This document shows, piece after piece, positions 43,321-49,729 of a DNA stretch of 49,729 nt. Position 1 is the first letter of the stretch. Every line of letters begins with the position of its first letter. The DNA comes from Maribacter sp. ACAM166. Its GTDB lineage: Bacteria > Bacteroidota > Bacteroidia > Flavobacteriales > Flavobacteriaceae. Where the stretch lies: the NCBI RefSeq assembly GCF_005771495.1, contig NZ_VAUW01000032.1:1-49729 (forward strand), given 5' to 3'. Both the position numbers and the translations under genes were made by a program. The notes beneath the pieces were generated by a model that worked only from the letters and a program-made list of their open reading frames with translations, did no database searches and was not told where the DNA came from.

Positions 43321-45645
43321 CTAAAGAACCTCTAGTTTTGCAAACCTTAGTAACAACTTCTTTATATCGCCCTTGTCAAACATTATTTCGGCTTTCCTAT
43401 CATTACCGGACCCTTCCATTTTAACCACTTTACCACGTCCAAACCGTGTATGGTTCACCATTGAACCCACTTCTAGATTTGGGTCAATCGTATTAGTATT
43501 ACCAACTGGCACCGCCAATTCGGGCTTTATTTTACGTAATTTTTTAAGCTGATTCAAATTTGGTTGCCCGATACTAGGCGGTGTGCCCCTAACAGGTTTT
43601 TCCTGTCTTAATCTACTCTTATCTACCTCACCAAAAATATCGGCGTTAATAAGCGGTTTGTAACGATACCCGCCATCTACCGGCGTAAGATTTTCAACAT
43701 ACTGTTCATCAATTTCTTCTAAAAATCGACTTGGTTCGGCATCAACTAATTTACCCCATCTATACCTATTCTGGGTATAGGTTAGATATGCCTGTTTTTC
43801 AGCTCTGGTAAGTGCTACATAAAATAAACGACGCTCCTCTTCCAATTCGCTTCGCGTACTCATACTCATACCAGATGGAAAAAGGTCTTCCTCCATCCCT
43901 ACGATATACACATATGGAAATTCAAGGCCTTTTGCCAAGTGAATAGTCATAAGGGCTACCCGATCATCATCTCCAGTATCATTATCCAGATTGGTAGCAA
44001 GAGCTACATCTTCTAAGAATTCAGTTATACTACCCGTAGCTTCATCAATTTCTTTTTGACCTTCAACGAAATCCTTTATACCGTTTAAAAGTTCTTCTAT
44101 GTTCTCCATTTTGCCAATACCTTCTGGAGTTCCATCCTTTTTGAATTCCAAGAGAATTCCTGTTTTCTTTGCCACATGTTCGGCCAAGGCAAATGCATCT
44201 ATACTTTCACTCATGATTTGAAAACTCTTAATCATGGTCACAAAATCCCCTAACTTACGTTTGGTTCCAGAATTTATCTTTAAATCGATTTTATCAATAT
44301 TCTCCATTACTTCAAAAATGGAGCGATTATAATGATTGGCAGCAACAACAAGTTTATCGATGGTGGTTCCCCCTATCCCCCTAGCCGGAAAATTAATAAC
44401 CCTTTTTAAGGCTTCCTCATCTTTTGGGTTTATAACCATACGTAAATACGACAATACATCTTTAATCTCTTTACGCTGATAAAAAGAAAGGCCTCCATAA
44501 ATTCTATAAGGAATATCACGCTTACGTAATGCATCTTCAATAGACCTCGATTGAGAATTGGTTCTGTACAAAATTGCAAATTCCCCATTACCCATTTGCT
44601 CTTGCATTCGATGATCCCAAATAGAATTTGCAACAAAACGCCCCTCTTCTGCATCTGTCGGGCTTCTATGAATTTTTATAGCTGCACCATCATCGTTTGC
44701 GGTCCAAACAACTTTTTCTATTTGATTTTTATTCTTTGCAATTATAGAGTTAGCTGCATTTACGATATTTCTCGTAGATCGATAATTCTGCTCTAATCTA
44801 TACATACCTACATTTTCATAATCTTTCTGAAAATTTAGAATATTACTAATATTTGCTCCCCTAAAGGAATAAATACTTTGTGCATCATCACCTACCACAC
44901 AAATATTCTGAAAACGATCTGCTAATGCCTTTACTATTAAGTATTGAGAATGATTTGTATCTTGGTACTCATCTACTAAAATGTATCGGAAACGGTCTTG
45001 ATATTTCATCAATACATCTGGAAAACGCGTCAGTAACTCATTGGTTCGTAATAAGAGATCATCAAAATCCATAGCTCCCGCCTTAAAGCAGCGATCTACA
45101 TAATTTTCATATATGTCCCCTGTTCTTGGTTTCTTGGCCATGGCATCTTGCTCCACTAAATCAGAGTCATTTCGGTATGCCTTCACTGTAACTAAGCTAT
45201 TTTTAAAGGAAGAGATTCTATTTTGAATCTGCTTATACTTGTAGATATCCTTGTCTAAACCCATTTCCTTTATGATGGATGAAATTAAACGTTGGGAGTC
45301 TTGGGTATCATAAATGGTGAAATTACTTGGATAGCCTAGCTTATTTCCATCTATACGTAATAATTTCGCAAAAACCGAATGAAAGGTTCCCATCCATAGA
45401 TTTTTAGCATCCGTAGATCCAACAATATTAGAAATACGTACTTTCATTTCACGCGCTGCCTTATTGGTAAAAGTCAAGGCCAAAATATTAAAGGAATCTA
45501 CCCCTTGTGCCATTAGGTGTGCAATTCTATACGTTAGAACACGCGTTTTGCCCGAGCCTGCTCCCGCAATCACCATTAAAGGCCCGTCTTTGTGTAAAAC
45601 TGGAGCCTTTTGGGCATCGTTCAATTCATCTATAAATGAGCTCAA
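43321..45645 (-). CDS. UvrD/PcrA-type superfamily 1 DNA helicase
   Basis: This 774-residue 3'-5' DNA helicase of repair and replication fork maintenance has motif I GAGSGKTR (K33), the Q-motif region LNDAQKAPV, DEYQDTN (about 223), DDAQSIYSFRGA, QNYRST, LMTIHLAKGLEFP and VALTRAE. A short C-terminal domain with VNHTRFGRGKVVKMEG resembles the PcrA tail. Length and order are normal for UvrD/PcrA. It is monocistronic between the GH16 and M20 genes. Confidence 0.95.
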   Translation of the reverse strand: MSSFIDELNDAQKAPVLHKDGPLMVIAGAGSGKTRVLTYRIAHLMAQGVDSFNILALTFTNKAAREMKVRISNIVGSTDAKNLWMGTFHSVFAKLLRIDGNKLGYPSNFTIYDTQDSQRLISSIIKEMGLDKDIYKYKQIQNRISSFKNSLVTVKAYRNDSDLVEQDAMAKKPRTGDIYENYVDRCFKAGAMDFDDLLLRTNELLTRFPDVLMKYQDRFRYILVDEYQDTNHSQYLIVKALADRFQNICVVGDDAQSIYSFRGANISNILNFQKDYENVGMYRLEQNYRSTRNIVNAANSIIAKNKNQIEKVVWTANDDGAAIKIHRSPTDAEEGRFVANSIWDHRMQEQMGNGEFAILYRTNSQSRSIEDALRKRDIPYRIYGGLSFYQRKEIKDVLSYLRMVINPKDEEALKRVINFPARGIGGTTIDKLVVAANHYNRSIFEVMENIDKIDLKINSGTKRKLGDFVTMIKSFQIMSESIDAFALAEHVAKKTGILLEFKKDGTPEGIGKMENIEELLNGIKDFVEGQKEIDEATGSITEFLEDVALATNLDNDTGDDDRVALMTIHLAKGLEFPYVYIVGMEEDLFPSGMSMSTRSELEEERRLFYVALTRAEKQAYLTYTQNRYRWGKLVDAEPSRFLEEIDEQYVENLTPVDGGYRYKPLINADIFGEVDKSRLRQEKPVRGTPPSIGQPNLNQLKKLRKIKPELAVPVGNTNTIDPNLEVGSMVNHTRFGRGKVVKMEGSGNDRKAEIMFDKGDIKKLLLRFAKLEVL

Positions 45646-45916
45646 ATTTTCATGTATTTAGAAGCGTAAATTTAACCATTATATAGGGATACAAAAAATG
45701 ATCTGTTTTAGAATTATAAACAATGGATAGTATTTTCGTTCAATTTGAATATATTTAAAGTTTAAAAAAATTAAATTTTTTATCTGTTTGATATTTAATT
45801 AAATAAGTCTAAACTTGTTTAATTTTATCCTTACAAGCATTAAAATAATGAATTTAAATTCATCTTATTGAACAATTAAGACTACTAGAACTACTTATTA
45901 ACATTAATTATCAAAA

Positions 45917-47227
45917 ATGAAAAAATTAATACTATTGGCATGTATTGCAGCGGGTTTTATGGCTAATGCTCAAGGACCTAAATTGGATAAGGACTATGCA
46001 TCCATTGAAAATAAAATAATTGAGTGGAGAAGATATTTTCATGAACATCCAGAATTATCCAATAGAGAATTCGAGACTGCGAAAAAGATTGCCGCACATC
46101 TTGAATCTTTAGGAATGGAAGTGCAAACTGGTGTTGCGCATACTGGTGTTGTGGGTATCTTAAAAGGAAATAAACCAGGTAAAGTTGTTGCATTAAGAGC
46201 CGACATGGATGCCTTACCGGTAACGGAAAGAAATGATTTGCCTTTCAAAAGCAATGTTACTTCAGAATATTTAGGTAACGAAGTTGGTGTAATGCACGCT
46301 TGTGGACACGATACCCACGTTGCAATTTTAATGGGTGTTGCAGAAATAATGTCAAAACACAAGGATAAAATAAAAGGAACTGTAAAATTTATTTTTCAAC
46401 CATCAGAAGAAGGAGCACCTCCAGGAGAAGAAGGTGGTGCAGCTTTAATGATCAAAGAAGGTGTTTTACAAAACCCTGACGTGGATGCTATTTTCGGACT
46501 TCATATTAACTCACAAACTCCTGTAGGCATGATTCGTTACAAGTCTGGCGGAACTATGGCCGCAGCACAACGCTTTCAAATCGATGTAAAGGGAAAACAA
46601 AGTCACGGTTCGCAACCTTGGTCTGGTGTTGACCCCATTTTAATCAGTGCAAAGATAATTGACGGTCTACAGACTCTAATCAGTAGAGAAATGGATTTAA
46701 CCAATGAAGCTGCAGTAATTACTGTTGGTAAAATTACATCGGGTGTGCGAAATAATATTATTCCAGAAACTGCTGAAATTGTTGGTACGATACGTACGTT
46801 AGATTATGATATGCAAAAGCAGTTAAATAAAAGGATGAGAGAAATGGTTAAATCAATTGCTGAAGCTTATAAAGGGGAAGCCACAGTAGAAATTTCTGAT
46901 GGAACTGCAATTACTTTTAATAATCCAGAATTGACAGCTCAAATGGTTCCTACCATTGAAGCCGTTGCTGGAAAGGACAATGTAATAATAGCAAAAGCAG
47001 TTACAGGAGCCGAGGATTTTTCTTTTTACCAAGAAAAAGTACCTGGTCTATTTTTCTTTTTGGGAGGAATGACACCTGGAACTACAGAGTCCTACCCACA
47101 CCACACACCAGATTTTTTAATTGATGACAGCGGTATGCTTCTAGGCGTAAAAACTTTAACACAAATGAGTTTTGACTATTTGAACAGTAATAAAACACCA
47201 CGTTTGAATATGCAACCAAAAGGATAG
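45917..47227 (+). CDS. Exported M20-family metallopeptidase/amidohydrolase
   Basis: This 436-residue M20D-type enzyme has a signal peptide, MKKLILLACIAAGFMANAQ. It shows the two-metal site residues in MHACGHDTHV (C and H), EEGAPPGEEGGAALM, GLHIN and TGAEDFSFY, with the dimerisation domain between (about 200-330). It hydrolyses N-acyl amino acids, or related small amides or dipeptides, in the periplasm; the substrate is not evident. A terminator follows 20 nt after the stop. It has its own promoter region in the 270 bp before it. Confidence 0.93.
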   Translation: MKKLILLACIAAGFMANAQGPKLDKDYASIENKIIEWRRYFHEHPELSNREFETAKKIAAHLESLGMEVQTGVAHTGVVGILKGNKPGKVVALRADMDALPVTERNDLPFKSNVTSEYLGNEVGVMHACGHDTHVAILMGVAEIMSKHKDKIKGTVKFIFQPSEEGAPPGEEGGAALMIKEGVLQNPDVDAIFGLHINSQTPVGMIRYKSGGTMAAAQRFQIDVKGKQSHGSQPWSGVDPILISAKIIDGLQTLISREMDLTNEAAVITVGKITSGVRNNIIPETAEIVGTIRTLDYDMQKQLNKRMREMVKSIAEAYKGEATVEISDGTAITFNNPELTAQMVPTIEAVAGKDNVIIAKAVTGAEDFSFYQEKVPGLFFFLGGMTPGTTESYPHHTPDFLIDDSGMLLGVKTLTQMSFDYLNSNKTPRLNMQPKG

Positions 47228-47246
47228 TATTAATGGTATAATTCTA

Positions 47247-47283
47247 TTCCAAGTCTACTCTGGTAGACTTGGAATTTTTTTTG
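47247..47283 (+). terminator. Rho-independent terminator after the M20 gene
   Basis: TTCCAAGTCTAC (47247-47258) pairs with GTAGACTTGGAA (47263-47274) around the loop TCTG, followed by a T-run to 47283. Confidence 0.9.
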
Positions 47284-48046
47284 TCTTATTTAGAAGCGAT
47301 ATTGGGCATCCTCATTCAGAAACACGATACTATTAAACATAATTTACCCGTAGTTGGCCACCTTAGATAATGCCTTACATATATTGGTTCCGAAATGTGC
47401 CCTATTTTGTAGTGAACAATCGAGAAGAATTACCTTTTAGTAAAATCGAAAGGGCTTTGGTTTGGCTTAAGCTTCAGCAAAAAAGGAGAACAATTATAAA
47501 GGATTCAGTTCTGACCGAGATTTCCACACCTATCAGCATCTATTCATTAAAATTAGAATGATGGCTTATGCTGTTCCCAACCGACACTAAAATGCTGCCG
47601 AACCAACACCTTTAGCTAGGCCATGGTAATTTATGTGTGCAATAAGCGTAATATCTTTTAGGTCAGAGAATATTACAAACCTATCTACAATGAGTTTTTC
47701 TTGTATGCAAGTTCAAGTATGTCAAACCAAATAAATGCCTTACCCGCAATATATTGCTTCAAAAAAAAACAGCCTTACGCCTGAAATCTGACCACTTGGC
47801 ATAATATTTAAATACGTTCAGAAATTAATTTTCTGAAATCACACATACTGCAGTTTATGTACATCCAAGCCACTATTCTATGGATGATATACAAGTGAAT
47901 GCTAATGATAATAACCTAAACAGACGTTTAGCCGCTACCTACGGATATAATAAAGCAAAAGTACCTTTTACAGGAGTTCAAGAATTAAAAGACTGTTCGT
48001 ATCTTGGCTGCAAATTATAGATTAATCTACTTAATGCGTATTCAAT
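47284..48046. other. Gap with small gene remnants, no firm gene
   Basis: Between the M20 terminator and the OmpA-like gene no complete recognisable gene is seen. A 63-codon frame at 47370-47561 has no family match that I can see, and the 47829-48020 stretch described separately looks like the end of a gene. The rest is AT-rich with many stops. Confidence 0.5.
47829..48020 (+). pseudogene. Unidentified coding remnant
   Basis: One frame is open from 47829 to the TAG at 48020 and has normal protein-like composition, e.g. AVYVHPSHYSMDDIQVN and RRLAATYGYNKAKVPFTG. An ATG at 47880 would give 46 residues. It could be the C-terminal end of a truncated gene or a small gene. I do not recognise the family. 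Confidence 0.3.
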
Positions 48047-48817
48047 ATGATGAAAATATTTTTATGTTCAGTTCTTTTGCTTGTTGGTGTAATTAATGTT
48101 CAAGCGCAGAAGAAAAGAGAACTGATAGAACAAAATCAAGAATTAAAATTTCAACTTGATTCTGTAAAGCGAATTATTAGTACAGCACAGCACAATGAAA
48201 AATTAGGTCTTTTAAAGGCTGATGAGATGCAAACACAAGTAACGGAGTTACAAAATGCTAATTCCACTTTAATGAAAAACCTGAATAGCTTTGCTACATT
48301 ATCCAGCCAGAATTCAGAGAATATCAATAAAACCTTGGCTACTTTACAGCGTAAAGAAGAACAGATGAGGGGTATTATAAATGGTATAGCCAGTAATGAT
48401 TCTACGGCGGTCATGATATTGACCAATTCTAAACAGACATTAGGTGAAAATGCGAATGTAAATGTTTCCAACGGGACAGTAATTATTTCCGAAAAATTAG
48501 ACTTTTTCTTTACCAATGGTTTAGGAACAACTATTTCAAGCGCTTCTAAAGTATGGCTAGAAAATGTTGCAAAAGTGGTAAATGCTAACCCAAAGAGTAT
48601 TATTACAATAGCAAGCTTAAATATAACAGGAGAACTGGACCTCGCAATTCAGCAAGCCTCAACTATAGCAAGTATTCTTATTAAGGAGTATCAAGTGAAT
48701 GGAAAACGTATCAACGCCATTGGAGCAGATGGCGGATTAAGTGAATCCATTCAAATAAAATTTCAGCCAGATTACAAGGAATTTTACACTGTGGCGAAAG
48801 GCGAAGTTCAAAATTAA
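48047..48817 (+). CDS. Divergent OmpA-like coiled-coil periplasmic protein
   Basis: This 256-residue exported protein has a signal peptide ending NVQAQ, then a coiled coil (about 22-115). Its C-terminus is clearly homologous to the OmpA lipoprotein at 40687: both share the pattern ...NSENINKTLATLQRKEEQ and SKVWLENVAKVVNANPKS (compare AKEVLGKVAKVVNNKPDF there). The peptidoglycan residues are lost: the GHTDD region reads SLNITGELD and the KRAT arginine becomes QQAS. It cannot bind peptidoglycan in the usual way. It may be a periplasmic partner of the intact paralogue. No lipobox is seen. Confidence 0.75.
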   Translation: MMKIFLCSVLLLVGVINVQAQKKRELIEQNQELKFQLDSVKRIISTAQHNEKLGLLKADEMQTQVTELQNANSTLMKNLNSFATLSSQNSENINKTLATLQRKEEQMRGIINGIASNDSTAVMILTNSKQTLGENANVNVSNGTVIISEKLDFFFTNGLGTTISSASKVWLENVAKVVNANPKSIITIASLNITGELDLAIQQASTIASILIKEYQVNGKRINAIGADGGLSESIQIKFQPDYKEFYTVAKGEVQN

Positions 48818-48905
48818 AATACTTGCATTTCATCGATGAGCCAATATACTAATTGAACAAAAACGTCGTTTAATAGTGGTGTAATTCAACAAATAAACTC
48901 AAAAA

Positions 48906-49424
48906 ATGACATCAGAACAAGTGTTTCAACTTTTCGCATATTTATTACCCTCAGTAGTTACTGGTGCTATTGCGTTCTACTTCTTTAGAATGCATACCAA
49001 CAATGAAGAAGGGCGTAGACGTTTCCTTTTACATAAAGATTCGCAAAAAGATACCTTACCTATTCGTTTACAAGCTTATGAGCGAATGTGCTTATTTTTA
49101 GAACGTATCGCTATACCAAGTTTAGTCGTTCGTGTTACTCCAAAATCTCAAGATAAAGGCACTTATGAAAGTTTGTTGATTAAGAGTATTGAGACCGAGT
49201 TTGATCATAACCTTTCCCAGCAAATCTATATGACCGATGAGTGTTGGAATATTATCAAAGCTGCAAAAAGCGCAACAATACAAATGATAAGAAAAGCATC
49301 TATGAGCGAAACAGAATCTGCTGATAAACTTAGAGAAGACATTCTAAATGAAACGATGGATAAATCTTCACCTTCTGCTACTGCCCTAACATTTGTAAAG
49401 AGAGAGATTGGAGATTTATGGTAG
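48906..49424 (+). CDS. Conserved hypothetical membrane-anchored protein
   Basis: This 172-residue protein has one N-terminal membrane helix (about 8-26, FAYLLPSVVTGAIAFYFF) and a soluble helical domain with LPIRLQAYERMCLFLERIAI, QIYMTDECWNIIKAAK and a C-terminal FVKREIGDLW. It has no signal for cleavage and no catalytic motif that I recognise. Similar short proteins are widespread in Flavobacteriia, but the function is unknown. It follows the OmpA-like gene by 88 bp. Confidence 0.75.
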   Translation: MTSEQVFQLFAYLLPSVVTGAIAFYFFRMHTNNEEGRRRFLLHKDSQKDTLPIRLQAYERMCLFLERIAIPSLVVRVTPKSQDKGTYESLLIKSIETEFDHNLSQQIYMTDECWNIIKAAKSATIQMIRKASMSETESADKLREDILNETMDKSSPSATALTFVKREIGDLW

Positions 49425-49483
49425 GTTCGTTGTTGGTTAAAAACATCTAATCTTTACACTGCACGGATTATCAGTACTTTTTA

Positions 49484-49501
49484 AAGTTCAAGTTCAAGTT
49501 C
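49484..49501. repeat. Three tandem AAGTTC hexamers
   Basis: AAGTTC occurs three times head to tail in the gap before the right-edge transposase fragment. It is a simple short repeat, perhaps near the end of the IS. Confidence 0.6.
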
Positions 49502-49569
49502 AATATAAAATAAGATTTTTGAGTTAGTCATTTAAGCTCTGTATCTTGTTGTCAATAGAAACAACGTTT

Positions 49570-49729
49570 ATGGAAGTATTTGAAGGACAGAATATATTGA
49601 GCTTTGTAAAAGAATTGCCAAATGATGATGCCTGTAAGGCATATTTAGCGAAAATAAAATGGCACGATGGTTTTAAATGTATGAAATGTGGTCACACAAA
49701 AGGATGTGAGAAATCTGGGTACAAGTATC
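49570..49729 (+). mobile_element. IS1595-type transposase, N-terminal fragment (cut by window edge)
   Basis: ATG at 49570 opens a frame that runs off the right edge after 53 codons. It begins MEVFEGQNILSFVKEL and has a zinc ribbon, KCMKCGHTKGCEK (CxxC plus further Cys/His), as in IS1595/ISXO2-like transposases. It is related to, but clearly not identical with, the left-edge fragment, so the two are different elements. The catalytic domain is outside the window. Confidence 0.75.

Noticed and set aside
47370..47561. 63-codon ORF after the M20 terminator
   Set aside because: No recognisable motif or start context, in a stretch with other remnants; it is not supported as a gene.

Overview
The window looks like chromosomal DNA of a marine-type Flavobacteriaceae (Bacteroidota). 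The evidence is the AT-rich sequence, promoters of the Bacteroidota type (TTG spaced about 20 nt from TANNTTTG), many lipoproteins, family types typical of the group (HYC_CC_PP, DUF3347/CusB fusions, fused E1 alpha/beta dehydrogenase, GH16 laminarinase-like lipoprotein), and several TTG starts. No rRNA, tRNA or CRISPR array was seen. Genus cannot be fixed from the sequence alone.

Layout. (1) 1-2.7 kb: the 5' end of an IS1595-type transposase running off the left edge, then a FUSC/YccS-like membrane protein on the minus strand. (2) 3.1-20.8 kb: a copper/heavy-metal resistance island, all on the plus strand: HYC_CC_PP protein, CusA/CzcA RND pump, a four-helix-bundle (S23/IVP-like) gene in a repeat-flanked cassette, TolC/CusC channel, HMA-AraC regulator, multicopper oxidase fused to a CopB-like barrel, an APC permease, a methionine-repeat lipoprotein, SHOCT, DUF302, DUF3347 and haem-binding small proteins, a Cu+ P-type ATPase, a DUF305 membrane protein and a CusB adaptor fused to DUF3347. 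Together these supply cytosolic export (CopA), periplasmic oxidation (multicopper oxidase), trans-envelope export (CusA/CusB/TolC) and several probable periplasmic metal-binding proteins. (3) 20.8-26.2 kb: gene-poor DNA with a small unknown gene, a minus-strand periplasmic beta-carbonic anhydrase followed by a truncated pyruvate-kinase-like protein, and a decayed LpxD-like acyltransferase gene followed by about 1 kb of apparently dead sequence. (4) 26.2-49.4 kb: ordinary genes: uvrA, LOG protein, an M1-peptidase-like/beta-barrel protein without zinc ligands, fused 2-oxoacid dehydrogenase E1, a kinase-aminotransferase fusion, DoxX, holA, an orphan HsdR_N protein, GT2 glycosyltransferase, OmpA lipoprotein, Sua5/YrdC, GH16, UvrD-type helicase, M20 peptidase, a degenerate OmpA-like paralogue and a conserved unknown. 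(5) The right edge holds the 5' end of a second, different IS1595-type transposase.

The points most worth a second look are the four-helix-bundle cassette that seems to have rewritten the ends of cusA and the tolC gene, the fused or unusual copper proteins, the pyruvate-kinase-like protein beside a carbonic anhydrase, the dead M1-like barrel protein and the LpxD-like pseudogene.
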